From the NCBI GenBank assembly GCA_033439295.1, contig JAVTLE010000005.1, positions 856,501-920,500 of the forward strand: a DNA stretch of 64,000 bases, written 5' to 3'. This DNA comes from Deuterostichococcus epilithicus. Lineage: Eukaryota > Chlorophyta > Trebouxiophyceae > Prasiolales > Stichococcaceae. The translations under genes and the position numbers were made by a program. How positions within the stretch are numbered: the first letter of the stretch is position 1; each line of letters starts with the position of its first letter. The notes below the pieces were generated by a model that was given only the letters and a program-made list of their open reading frames with translations, searched no databases and was not told where the DNA came from. This document shows positions 26,501 through 38,019 of this stretch, one piece after another.

Positions 26501-28093
26501 AAAACCTTTATAATGACAATGTCAATGGTTGTCGTCGTGGACCTGTTGGGCGTGTGCTTTGACCGCAGGGAGTTTGTGGACGAGAAGGCAAAGGTGAAGG
26601 AGGTGGGCGATCACACGTTCACGTTCACACGCATGAAACGGATCTCGTGAGCCTGTTGGGCCTTCTTCTCGGCCGCAGGGACTTTGTGGACAAGAAGGTC
26701 GCTGTGAAGGATGTGGGGCAGGACCTGCAGAAGATCTCCAGCGTGCTGCTGGAGGGCGGCGAGGAGGTGTCCGAGAAGGTCGCCAGCAAGGTGTCGGACA
26801 AGGTGTGGGGTCGAGGGAGACCCACCCCGACCAACCCACTGCCGCATGTGCTGGGAGCATGTGTTGGGAGGCGGCACCAGGCATGCAGAGGAGGGGAACC
26901 AGGTGGCGTGGGTGTGCGCGCCGTGTAGGTCCTGAGAGTCAGAGCCGCGACCCGAGCGGACCCGAGGCTCGGCAGCTGCACAGGTCACTGGGCGTGTGGC
27001 TCGGCCGAGGGGCACGACGTGCGCAGCGGGAGGGGGCGTCACGGTGGTGGTGACGATGGTCGTCAAACGGTCGTCAGCGATTGGGTCGGTTGTAACCAGG
27101 TGTTGTTGCACCGCCGCAGGTGGACTCGGCCTCGAAGGACCTGTCGAAGGAGGCCGAGAAGGCAAAGGACAAGCTCAGCTCGGCTGCCAGCGAGGTGAGA
27201 GGACACTGCCGCCATTGCTCGCGGCGCGCTGCCCGCTCCCAGGACCCCGGAGTCTGCATGCCAGGAATGGGCGCAGCGAGCTCCGCGCGCCAGCCGAATG
27301 CCCTGCCTTGCATACAGCACTGGACCCACTGCGGCATCGTGCCACGACTTCTCCGCAACAGCTGTCGGTGGTCTGCAGCCTGCACACGACTGCTGCAATG
27401 TTTTGCTGCCCGGACACGCTGCCTGACGCAGGACCTGGTGCGGCTGCTGCAGGTCACCGGCAAGGCCGAGTCCGCGGCGAAGAGCACCGCCGGCAAGGCC
27501 GAGTCCGCAGCGAAGAGCGCTGCCGACAAGGCCGAGTCCGCGACGAAGAGCACCGCCGGCAAGGCCGAGTCCGCAACGAAGAGTGCTGCCAGCAAGGCCG
27601 AGTCCGCGACGAAGAGCACTGCTGACAAGGCCGAGTCCGCAACGAAGAGTACCGCCAATGGCACCTCCAGCTCCGTGGTGCGCCGCTGCGCTCGTACTCG
27701 ACATGGTTGCAGCACTGCAGCCATGCATGAGCTTGCATTTAGAGTCAAGCCCCCCGCGGCAGGTCAGCTTGCGCTGGGCCGTGCTTGCACCGGCTTGCAT
27801 CATCCTTGAGCTTCGCCTCTGACGGTTCTGCGGCCATGCTACTGCAGGAGAGCGCTGCGGACGAGGCCAAGGCAAAGGTACCCAGTGTCTAGCGCCGCGC
27901 TCGGTCTTGCAATGCAACAGAATTGCTAGCAGGATGTGAACGCACGTGAGCAAGCCCCACATCTTGCAGTCAGTTTGATGGCGCCATGTGGTTGACATCA
28001 TCCGGTCGACACCATGCTTTGTGCATCATGCAGGCAGAGGAGGCCAAGGCGGATGCCAAGTCGTGGATTGACTCCTGGAGGTCCAAGCAGTGA
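23521..28093 (+). CDS. Thylakoid membrane rhodanese-like protein (inactive) with 11-residue repeat tail
   Basis: Twelve exons in consistent phase give 536 residues: 23521-23650, 23881-24155, 24379-24555, 24736-24839, 25041-25134, 25386-25514, 25810-25997, 26679-26802, 27120-27194, 27453-27677, 27848-27877 and 28034-28093. A basic transit peptide is followed by a lumen-type signal (LLAVPALLSRASAAFA), a transmembrane helix (NPLLLLGAVAAIAVPALLFQ), and a rhodanese domain (TQLVDIRSSAAVKTQGTPDL; ADSIVILLDADGKSAAKAAA; FYVAGGAAAWE). The active-site Cys position reads D in LLDADGKSA, so sulfurtransferase activity is not expected. A second hydrophobic region (VSPTTVLAAGGALLGAVLLF) follows, then amphipathic helices and six 11-residue repeats. 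The topology is that of plant TROL, CAS and related thylakoid rhodanese-like proteins; it is closest in my judgement to those with LLDADG-type pseudo-active sites. Confidence 0.85.
25960..26760 (+). repeat. Duplicated exon-edge copies inside an intron
   Basis: The exon ending at 25997 (DRERTTKALR, then a GT donor) has a near copy at about 26058-26101 with its own GT. The exon starting at 26679 (preceded by CAG; DFVDKK) has three upstream look-alikes, each preceded by CAG, starting at 26328, 26424 and 26569 (DFVDKD, ECVDST, EFVDEK). Flanking intron sequence is shared too, such as CCTGTTGGGC and CACACGTTCACGTTCAC. These look like tandem duplications of exon borders. Confidence 0.75.
27462..27659 (+). 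repeat. Six 33-bp tandem units encoding 11-residue repeats
   Basis: Six units encode KAESAAKSTAG and variants (AxK positions alternate T/A; last residue G, D, G, S, D, N). The Lys/Ala/Glu/Ser/Thr 11-mer is typical of LEA group 3-like amphipathic helices. It lies in exon 10 of the rhodanese-like gene and is in frame. Confidence 0.95.
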
Positions 28094-28664
28094 ATCAAGG
28101 TCCAGACGGAATGTTTTGAAAGAACAAGCTGTTCTTGGCACTTCGGCTGGCGGTGGGTTATGCTGACTGCTGCGCTGTGCTGTGCCATCTCCGATGTTTA
28201 TATGAGATTACACATTCTTGGGTGGATTGTGGCGGCGACTCTGCGCTGACATTTTGGTACCACAAGCATAATCGTTGGATCATTACCTGATCTTTTACAG
28301 ACTGGCATGCCAAACAGCCAGTGCAAGTTTCTGGTGCTCTGTTTCAAGTTGGAAATTGCTGCCTGATCATATGACAGACCGAAGTATGTTTCCTAAACTG
28401 TCTAATCTTGCAGCCGACATCCATGCCAACAAAGCAACACCTGATGATATGTTCTCTGGCGCTGAACCAATAACATCTCCACTGATCTTAACTCGAGTTG
28501 ATCAATGAACCCTAGGAAGTTAATGGGCCTGATATCAAAACCCCTCCAACACCGCCATTTCTGCTGCTCCATTTGACCACATTAAATGCAGCAAAAACTG
28601 TGCAGACACTAACCCCAGCGAAACCACTTGAGTTGCAGCAACAGCACTGACGCACCACCACGCC
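28094..28664. other. 3' region of the rhodanese-like gene
   Basis: About 570 bp with lower GC content than the genes around it. It should hold the 3' untranslated region. No coding frame was recognised. Confidence 0.4.
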
Positions 28665-29447
28665 ATGCAGGTGGTTCTGGAAACAGGTTCTAGAAACCTA
28701 TCAAACAAGTTCCATTGTGCGCGGCAACTGCAGGTTGACACACACACTCGGCAGCAAAGACAACTGCAGGCTGAGAGTTCTGACGTGGCTCAAGTGGCAG
28801 TGAGCCTGCACTGCTGTCGCTGCATCTGGGGCGTGCGCCCTCCAAAAAAGCGACAGCGTCTCATGCTGTAGAGGTCAAGTTTGTACCTTGCTGCAGGCTG
28901 CCTTCTGACATCCAGATGATCGTGCCTTGTCACCGCCTTGCCACCGCCGCCCATACTCGCCCGACAGGCAGCACCACCAGTGGCAAGGTAGCGTTTCTAG
29001 CTGGCTGATTGTCTACCATCAGACTCGGCTTACCAGCGGCACACTTGTGGCGGGTTGCCAGCTACATCCCTCTGCCCATCACCTCAAAATGTCTACATGC
29101 GTCGTCCAGCAGTCATGATGCCGATTTGAAGCCAGCATCACGACAGCAACAAGAGGTGCTTTTGCTTTTGGTGAGCATCCTTGAGCACCACCAGCGCGTC
29201 AAGGGGCAACAGCTGTCCCCGCGCGCAGAGGTGCACTGCAGTCGCCGCTGCGATGGCGGGCGGCCGCCCTCAAGTTCGTGCCGGAACAGCCATCCAGACT
29301 CGATCCTCAAAAGTCGAAGTTGGCGAGCCAGTCCATCTACATGCCAGCGCGGACACCGTCGACAAACTGCTGACTGCATTACTGCATCACGAGATGTCAG
29401 CGAAAGGCAGACTCCAGGCTCTGGCATCGAGACTTCCAAACATGTGA
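28665..29447 (+). CDS. Doubtful small gene, unknown
   Basis: Three stretches look coding but do not match any family I know: an ATG-started piece at 28665 (MQVVLETGSRNLSNK), a piece at about 28830-28987 (ATASHAVEVKFVPCCRLPSD, ending at a possible GT donor), and a piece from 29253 to 29447 (EVGEPVHLHASADTVDKLLT, ALLHHEMSAKGRLQALASRL, then TGA). The last has good codon character. Exon linkage was not established, and the pieces could instead be untranslated sequence of the neighbours. Confidence 0.25.
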
Positions 29448-29497
29448 CGGCAAAGCCATTCCAACTTTGTATTTGATGCGGATGCAGAGCGGCCTAT

Positions 29498-32400
29498 TCA
29501 CAAAGCCCGGGTATGCCTGGCCATGCCGCAGCATGATGGCCTCAACAGGCCGCGCACCTGAATGCCAGGAAGCACAGGGAAATAGGCATCCAGTGACGCT
29601 GCGGCCAGTGGCGCGGCAGCAGGCCCCGCCTGCACGGCGGCCCGTGGCACTGGCGCCAGTGCCGGCACCGCTGTGGCAGCAGCACCATCCTGCGCTACGG
29701 GCCTGCTGGCATCGCCGCCGCCAAAGCCATGCCCGTCGCCGGCGGCAGCCGTGCCAGCAGCCGCCTGTGGCTGCGGCGCAGCGCCGGTGCCGCCACCAGC
29801 GGTGCCCGCATCAAAGCCTGCGCTGCCAAAGTCGCCGCTGCTGGGCGGGCCCGCCGCCGCAAAGGGATTGGACGAGCCAAAGGCGCCGAACAGCGTTGAT
29901 GTGTTGCAGAGGTTGGTGTAGGAGGGGATGCGCTGCTGTAGCGGCGGGAAGGCGGCCGCGTCTGCTGGCGGTTGGGCGGGCGCCGCTTGCGCCGGCGGAG
30001 GCGGATCGAGGTTGCCTGCACAACATCATTCAGCATGTCTTGTGAGCGATCGTGCAGCACTTTCGGCAGCGGACGCTGCTCTGACAGCATGTAGCGGCTG
30101 GCGGTGGCTTGTGTCTGGGCACCATGCAGTCGATACCATCCTGCGATAAGCTTATGTAAGGATAACTGAAAACATGTCGCCTCCAGCCAGCAGGCTTGCC
30201 TGCAGAGTGTGAGGACGGCCAGAAGCCCCGCAGCTCGGGTTTGAACTCATCCAGAAAGTCAAAGAGGTCGCTCGGCGGCGAGGCGCCACTGCAGCCGCCG
30301 CTGTAGCCGTCAGCGCCATTGGCTCCGCCCCCGAGCAGGCCGCTTGCGGCGGCGGCGGCGGCGGCGGCGGGCTCGAAGCAGCCGTCGTCCAGGCCGCCGC
30401 CAGAGCCCGGCGCCAGGAGCGCCGCCACGGGGTTGGGGACGGACATGTCGAAGGGCAGCAGTGCCGGCGTCGCGGAGCGCGACTCGTTGATCGAGGGCAG
30501 CGGCTCGGTGCTCTGCACGCCCATTTGTGGTGAGGGTCTTCAGCGTGCTGAAGTCGAGGACGCGGCGAATGTGGCAGCAGCGCAGGCATACAAATGGATA
30601 ATCACCAGCCGTTTCCGCTCTGCCGAAAGAATGAGGCTGCCTGACGAGTGACGACCGAACAGCTGACGGCGCACATAGATATGGTCAAGCCAACGACGGC
30701 AGGGATTCAAGGCATGGGCACAGGCTGTGCTGCGGCCAAGGGCTATAGAGGGTTATACCCCTTGGCCGCCCCGACTGCTCACCAGGGACAGGGAGTTGCT
30801 CTTCGCATGGTGTGGGGGCGGCTGGCACAGCCCCAGTCCGCCACCGAGGCAGACGCCTTGCAGCCGCTCCTGCTGCTGCTGCCACTGCTGTGTCGCCGCG
30901 GCCCCCGGCGGCAGCAGCGGCGGTGGAAGCAGCAGATCTGCCAGCTGCGACGGCATGCGCGCGAAGTTGGCGGTCCCTGGATAGGCCTGCATGCCTCCTG
31001 CCGTGCCTTCGTCGCCCGGAAGGTGGAAGTCCCATGGCTGTTGCGGGGCATTCGCCTTCGCACCCAGACCACATAGCTTGTGCTCAAAGCTCCATGCACA
31101 AGCAAGCCTCGGGTGGGAGTTGTGCGGCGAGATATGACAGCAGTCACTCAAAGTCCGGCTCACAGTGACAGCACGCCTGGAGGCATCTGCCAGGCTTGGG
31201 CAAAATTGTCACCATGTTGCTTCCAAGGGGTCTCCCACAGGGGCTCACCGGCATCTGGAAGAAAGGGAGCGAAGGCGTGCCGAGGTGCTGCGCCGCCGCC
31301 GCGATTTCAATGGTGCCGGTGCTGCGCCCTGACCCTGCATATGCCTGCATGCGCAAACAAGTGCGTCTGCTGGCTTGGAGACACTACTGGCATCCGCCGC
31401 ACGCGGCTGTTTGCATGGTCGGCAGCTGCAAGGTCGCAGGCCAGCCCCCAAAGCAACCAATAGAGGCGCACAGCCCTGCCAATAACAGCGCTGCCAGATG
31501 CAGCTTGTATGACATGCTCCATGACGTGCAGGCATGCCACCCTGCAGCATGATCCAGTCGTTGCGGAACCAGCCCTGCAATGCAGTCAGCTCGATGCCAT
31601 GGAGAGCGAGGGGCCTTGGGGCAGACCTTGACGCGGCGGCGGGGCTTAGCAGGCGCCGCGGCCGCGCGTACCGCGCCGCCAGTCTTACTCTCCTGCCGCA
31701 GCAGCGCCACCACCTCCTCCTGTACGATCAAGATTATCTACTGCGTCACCAAGCTGATGCTGAGGAGCTCGCAGGGTCTTGCAGGATCCGCCTGGCCTCC
31801 TGACACTCTTGTGTTTTGAGCACTCGGGAGTGCACGGGAGCGCCCGCCATCACTCCTCTGCATGTCCCGCAGAGCACATAGCAGCCAGGCTGGTGCAGGC
31901 CGCGCCGGCATGGCAGTATTGACGGGTGTTGGCTGAATGGCGCCTTCAGTGACCATGAAGCAGACAAGGGAGGCTGCCGCTTCCCTGCGAGGTTCCATCA
32001 CCGATGAACCATGGAAGGGGGGGGGGCACCGTCGTCAGCAAGTCCAGCAGTGGGCGCAGGGGAGCATACTCCGCGGCGGGCCGGTTGAGGGGGCCATCCT
32101 CGCCCCGGCACTTGAGCGCCATCACGTCGTGGGCACGTCCCGCCTGGCCCTCCTCCTCGAAGCCGCCCTGCGGAACACGCGGGACCGGCAAGATGGGCAA
32201 GTGGCCCGTTCATGCATGGCGGCAACCCATGTGTGCGGATCGCATCGCTGCCCTGACAGCTGTCCGTGATCTGGCTCGACTGCGCCTGCTGCAGAGACGA
32301 GATCGAGGAAGCAAGCGTGCGTATGTGCACTGAAAGTGCAATGACACACAGGATGGCAGCCATGTTACTTCCGGGGTGCTGCTGAAACGAGCTCACCAGG

Positions 32401-34292
32401 TAGACCTGCTTCTTCTGGGTCCAGATGTGGGCCTGCGCAGCGGGGAGCGGCCTATCGATGAGCTGCTGCACCACGCACTGTCCTGCTGAGAGGAGCCGAT
32501 CCTGCGGTTCATGATGAATTTCGCCGAATCGACAGCACATGCATGGTATGCTTCACTCACCTCCCAGCGGTGAGTGCGCCTGCGCGACACACATGTCAGA
32601 TTGAGACTAGCGCGTGTAGCAGAAGCGAGGACTGGCATGCGCGCTGGCCTGCTCACTTCATGCCAGCGGGAGCCTGCATGTCGAGGTGCAGTCTTGGGCA
32701 ACGGACTCAGAAGCATTCCTCAACCGCCATCAAACCCACCGGTGCTTGGTGACGCCGCGGAAGATGGAGCTGGTGCTGCGAGCGTCCCGCCTGCCCCCGC
32801 CGCCGCCGCCGCCGCGCCGCCCCGCCGGGGTGCGCTGGTGCGTGGGCCGCGCCGCCTTGCCTGGCGTCTGCATGCACGAAGCACGCAGAGGCTGCAGGCA
32901 AAACTAATGCGGCCCTTACAGTTCCTAAACGTGTTGCAGTCCCGTTGGGCTGTCCTAGACTTGCACCAAAGTGCAGCGTGCCACAGCGAAGTGGAGAACG
33001 ATTGTGCAGCATCAACTCGACCTCTAAAAGGACATTGCGATTTCCCCAGGATGGTCTGTAATACGAACGCCTGGCACAGCCCGAGACATACAACAACAGA
33101 GCCGAGTTAGCATAGTACATGCTTCACCTGGGGCGACGGCGGCTTGGAGTCGTCAGTGGATGGCGGTGGGCTGCCGGTGCAGGCTGCATCGGCCGGCACG
33201 GCAGAGTCCACATCGGAAATGGCGGACTTGTGCAGCACGGTTGAAAGCGTCCTGGAGAAGCGCAGCTGGTGAGACGGGACGGCGGCAGCGCCAGCGGGGT
33301 ACAGTGGTGAAGGGGAGCCTAGGGGGTGCGTCCTGTCGGACGCCGCTGTCATGCCAAAGCTGCCACCCGCAATGCCGCCTGCAGCACAGCATGCGGAAGC
33401 CATGCGCTGTGCTTGTGAGAAGGCACAGGCTTAGCCTGCATGAGCTGTGACCGGCTGATGAGCTAGGGCTGCATGCATGGAGGTTTCAAAGAGTGGCGCT
33501 GCAGACTGTGCTTGTTGGCGGGGACAAAGGCCAAGGGTGATCGATCATCAGAAAGCGCATAATGCGGCACGATTGTTCGCTTGACACCTGGGCCAGGTAC
33601 AGCAGAGCCAGTCGCGCCGGCACCGCCACCATTGTTGCCGTTGCCCAGCATGTCAACGGTTTCCTGGCTGCCGCGGCGCAAGTGACCCGGCATGGTGGTG
33701 CTGACACTCCGGCTGGCGCCAAGGCTGGCCTCTGCTGCCTGCTGGCCGAAATACTGCTGCTGCTCATGCATTGTCGAACCGTCAGTGCTGTAGTGCTCGA
33801 GCCGGGGGGAGCCGTCATCGATGCTGCTGCTGAAGCGCTGCTGCTGATCGGTGTTGGGGTTGTGCTTGGGGGCGTGCGCTGCGACGATCGCGGCGCACCA
33901 AGCGACAGCGGTGGGGCCGTATTGGGCATTGCTGCACCTAGATTGCATTTTTCCGTCAGCGCACATCACCAGTTATCAGATGACTGGCAATCGCTGGCAC
34001 AGGGGGTGTTTTGGGAGTTGACATTCAGCTGTCGACTGTCACAGTCGGGTGCAGAGCATCAGGTGGACAGCAGCAGGTGCACGCGGACTTCCGAAAGTGC
34101 ACCCCCACAGCAATGAGCCAACGGCAACCACCTGAAGGTCTCGTCTTGTGTGGCGCGAGGGGCATCGATGCCGTGCACGCTGCTGTCGCAGTCGCTGTCG
34201 TGGCTGCCGGTGCGGATCGGCGCCTGCCAGCCGGGTGGCGCTGCCGGCGGCGGCACAAAAGGCGACGGCAAAGTCTCGACAGTATCGCACAT
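29498..34292 (-). CDS. AP2-domain transcription factor
   Basis: One complete AP2 DNA-binding domain is assembled over four exons: about 32905-32746 (SIFRGVTKHR), 32579-32561 (RTHRWE), 32432-32397 (AHIWTQKKQVYL) and 32167-32030 (GGFEEEGQAGRAHDVMALKC, then the conserved helix). It is followed from 31719 by EEVVALLRQESK, the linker that follows AP2 repeat 1 in plant AP2/ANT proteins, but no second AP2 repeat was found. N-terminal exons (about 34321-34105, 33970-33480, 33400-33115) and C-terminal ones (about 31060-30750, 30530-30200, 30013-29498) are Gln/Gly/Pro/Ala-rich and resemble activation regions, with an acidic DLFDFLDEFKPE patch. The intron after 30200 uses a GC donor. The start is uncertain: an in-frame ATG lies at 34292, but an upstream exon is possible. 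The stop at 29498 assumes no further splicing. Confidence 0.75.
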
Positions 34293-34931
34293 CGGGTGCA
34301 GCTCGTCGTAAGGCGTCAACCCTGAGATGTAGACGAGCTCAGTTGCATATACAGCAGCACCGGTGCAAGTGCAGCACAGATGATGGGACAGCCACGCACA
34401 GATGAAAAGGCTGACGCTGACGACTTTACAGCTTTCTGAGGCAGACTCGACCTTTCTGACAGCCAGACCTTCAAGCAGCGACGGGCTGGTCGGTGCAAGA
34501 GTCTTCAATGGTCGTTAACCAGTCGTCGAGATGGAATCGGCATGTGCAGCAGCTGGTCTGGCAGGCAGCTCGAAGGACGACAGGCCACACCTCTCGCGCA
34601 AACTTTGCCGCTGATAATTGGCTTGGCGGCTGCGGAAGGATTGCGATTTTGCGTTGTTGAAACTGCTGTCCCGGGAGTAGTGGAATAAGCAATTTGCTTG
34701 AACGTCCACGGCACCCGGCCGGATCGCAGTACAAGATTGGCCAGCTAGTTACGATGCATCTGTCAAGACCCTCAGGACCCTCAGTAACAGGGACCCTCCA
34801 ATATCATCGAACAAATCTCCTGACAAACGCATGACATCACCGCGTGACACACTCCAGGGTTCAGGCGCGACTTGATGGAAAAAATGCACTCGCGCTTGTT
34901 GTATGCCTGGTGAACCAGGGAGAGACTGTCA
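34293..34931. promoter_or_regulatory. Upstream region of the AP2 gene / 3' region of the USP gene
   Basis: About 640 bp between two minus-strand genes in tandem. An unrecognised first exon of the AP2 gene could lie here. The stretch near 34765-34800 has a short ACCCTCA repeat. Nothing else is visible. Confidence 0.35.
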
Positions 34932-37648
34932 TCACAAGAGGGTCCTTTCGTAGAGCAGCATTGTGGCCTCCATTCGCAGAACCTCGTCTTGGGTCGTCTG
35001 CCGCACCGCCGCATCTGATGTGCTGAACCAGCGTGCGGCCGCTTCCCCGCATGACTGCGCTAGCGCGCGCACAGATCAACATGGGTATCGCATCGTCTCG
35101 CATATCAGGACGTCTGCGAGCGGTATGGGGAGGAATGCAGCATCGATCGGCATCAACACTTGCAGTCACCATCGACAGGTGAGCCGGGCTGTGGCGGTTG
35201 CAGACGTGAGCAAAACCCGCACCTTGGAGCAACCGGCTCGGCGATGCGTCGTGTAGTGTCCAGAGTCTGGCCCGCCCTGGTGGACGACAACAGCCACGAG
35301 GGTGTACTGTGACGAAGCGATGCCCGAGCTCCCCTGTGCCGGCAGCTCGCTGCATTCCGTGCCCTCTGCAGTGCGCGCCTCAGGCTCCTGTTGCTGCTGC
35401 TGCTGCTGCTGCGACTGCGACAGCGGCGGCGCCGGCGGCACCTCTGCAACTCCTTCCTCTGGGCGGCCGCAGCCATTGCGCCCGGACGGGGCAGAAGCAG
35501 GGCGCGGGCCGCCAGCAGTGTTGGGGAGGTCGGGCGCCGCGCTGGTCAGGGCCGCTGCCGGCAGCACAGCGGGGAAGCAGATGCGGCCGGGCACCTTGAC
35601 GTGCCGCCCCGCCGGCGTCCACTGCACCCGCCGGAAGTGCAGGCACAGCAGCTGCGTATATGCGAGAACAGAAGGTTATGGGGGGCCAGCTTCCAAAGCG
35701 AACATGTCGGGTGGCCCAAGGCATGGCGAGCATCGGAGGGTGCTCGATGTGCAGCCATGTGCATGCTGTGTGTGCATTTATGCACTTGTTAGGCAAGCCA
35801 TGCTGCCGCTCACCTGTGGCGGCTTCAGCACCGAGCAGCGCTTCAGCATCGACACCCTGCGTGACCGCCAGGGCAACCCGATGCCCGCAAGCTGATTCAC
35901 ATAGTCGGCCAGGGGTAGCGGCGCGCTGCCCGCCGCGAGCCGCTGCAGCTGCTGTAGCGTGGCTGTTGACGCGCACTCCTCATTGCCCGACCTGAGGAAG
36001 GGGACAAGGCTTTCCATTCCCAGTTTAAGATGCTGCGATGGACTAAAGTAGCAGCCACTCTCGGCTGCACCGAGCGACGCCAAAAGCAAGCACAAGGCCC
36101 ATCGTCGTCCCCACTGCCAAATCTGCCCCACCTGCTGTCTTCTGAGCCGCTGGATTCGAGCATGACAGCCTCATGGTCGGCAGGTTGCCCATCTCGCTGC
36201 AGGGAGGCACGCAGCGAACACCTGTCAAATGGGGGTTCACACGTCAATGTTTCCCCGAGATCAGCTGAACCCCTCTCAAATTCTGACATGGCGTCCCCTA
36301 CCACTCACAGCTCAATCATAGCCGCTTGAGACTGACAGAAGATTGTTGGCATGGCACCTGACGCACTCAACGCCGTGCACATATGCGAAGCCTGAGAAGG
36401 TCTCCAGACAACGCTCCAGAGTGGGCGCTGCAGCACACGACATACATCCATTGAAGGAGCCTGCTGGCTGCGAAGTCCGCTCGCATATGCACATGCACTG
36501 GCCGCTCAAGCATAAGCTGCACAGGACCACTGCCACTGCCCGATCATGGCATGTGCAGAGATGCTTCCAGTAAGGGATGCCTCCAGCACAAGTCTCTCAG
36601 GCGCTCACCGATTGGCAGGGTGAGCAGCGAGAAGGGCGTCAGCTGGCACATCGAGGTGCTGCGGCAGACGAGGCAGTAGGAATCTTCCTTCAGCATGCCC
36701 CGCATCGGCAGCGTTGTGAGCTCCCGCCATGTGCTGAACAGCCGCGCCGGCGACGGCAGTTGCGCTGTCTGGTACCCTGGATGTAGGCAAACGAAGTGCT
36801 TCTGCTGAGTCTGCCAGAATCATGTGCCGTCACTGGCCGATGCCTGGCGAGAGGTCCTGTGCGTGAGGCCACCACCAGACGTTGCAGCATGCAGAGGAAC
36901 AAGCAGGTGAGTCAGCCGCATCGCTCCATGCAGCCATGCCGCAGCGGTGGTGCTGCTCGCCTGTGCATGCCGGCAGCTGGCTAATCGCCGCCAGGTGCTG
37001 CAGGGAGGCCGTCTGCAGTTCGTGCCGCAGGGTTTCTGCGAACCAGTGCTGCAGCTCCGAGTCGAGGCCATCGGCCAGCAGCTCGAATGCCTCGGCTGCG
37101 TCGTGCTGGTCGCCAAACGAGAGTATGTTCCCATGATGGTCCCTGCATCGTTCGCACCATAGCTTCGATGCTGCGCCCAGAAGCTGCGGTGTGTGGCCCG
37201 TCCCGGCACTGCTCTGCATCATGGACGGCACAGGAGTGCAGAGGCACCCGCGATATATTGTGCCACTGTCTGCTGCTCACTTACCTGAGTGCATCGAGCA
37301 GCTCCTCTGCATCGGCCGTCTCCGTGCGGCCGCAAACGGCTTGCAGCGTGGTCAGACAATGGCTCAACCTGGCCAGCAGCCGCGGCAGCTGCTTGGCTGG
37401 CAGCGCACCCTGCCGCTGTGTGAGTGCTGCTGCCTGAATGCGGCGCAGGCACTCGTTGACTGACTGTGAGCTGGCGAGAGCCTGTTATCAACATAAGGGA
37501 AGCTTGTTCAGTACCTTCTGATGTGCATGGTAGGACCAAAGTGTCAACAAGCAGAGCACGCGTCGCTCGCCTGGAGTGCGCTGTTGAAATAGCAGTCGTT
37601 GCCAGAGTTCCGCAGCCCCGGGATGTCAAGTGTACATAGATGGTTCAT
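34932..37648 (-). CDS. Ubiquitin-specific protease (USP/UBP), USP30/UBP27-like
   Basis: The catalytic Cys box opens the protein after the ATG at 37648: LDIPGLRNSGNDCYFNSALQ. The next exon joins as ALASSQSVNECLRRIQAAAL, ending in DAEELLDALR. Then ILSFGDQHDAAEAFELLADG carries the QQDAxEF-type motif. Later exons give LFSTWRELTTLPMRGM with CRSTSMCQLTPFSLLTLPI, LERCLETFSGFAYVHGVECV with CxxC, ESLVPFLRSGNEECASTATL, a Gln-rich insert, and the His box YTLVAVVVHQGGPDSGHYTT. The end is STSDAAVRQTTQDEVLRMEA, MLLYERTLL, stop at 34932, as in USPs. It removes ubiquitin from proteins; the compact layout recalls USP30/UBP27, which act at mitochondria, but no N-terminal membrane anchor is seen from this ATG. 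The first intron uses a GC donor after 37571. An upstream coding exon cannot be excluded. Confidence 0.85.
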
Positions 37649-38019
37649 AGTGTGACATTGCTGCAGCGTGAAGTCAGCTATGTAACTGAAAAATATGTTG
37701 CTTGCTTCTTGGATTGCTCGAATGCCACCACTTGACAAAGCGCCACCGTCTGGTGTCTTGGTACAAACGTTTTGGCTTCAGAGCTCATACAAGTAGGTTT
37801 GTAACACACTGCATTGTATGAGCGGGGTTTGTTGGACTTGCGTTGCAGATCAACCATTTCGGACTTGTGGCATGCATGTTCACTGTTAAATGCTAGTAAC
37901 CATTTGCGCTTTGTACCGCCCCATATCCTCGCTCGTAGCCTGAGAGACAAGTATAGGCGCACTTGACGCCCGCGGCAGCTGGGCATCACAGGCCTTTAGG
38001 GCGCAATTGCTCGTGCGCA
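37649..38019. promoter_or_regulatory. Divergent upstream region (USP / TSR3)
   Basis: About 370 bp between two start codons; both promoters are expected here. No element was recognised. Confidence 0.4.

Noticed and set aside
27462-27659. Regular 33-bp repeats as a CRISPR array
   Set aside because: Units are contiguous with no spacers, are in frame within a eukaryotic exon, and encode an amphipathic 11-mer.
27063-28001. 312-codon minus-strand frame with a repeated RGLGLVGSALRCGLGLAGG pattern
   Set aside because: It is the antisense shadow of the 33-bp repeats and neighbouring exons of the rhodanese-like gene, which is supported by twelve phase-consistent exons.
35380-35976. Long overlapping frames in the Gln-rich stretch near 35390-35440
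   Set aside because: CAG/CTG repeats keep all frames open; only the minus-strand frame leading into the USP His box is consistent.
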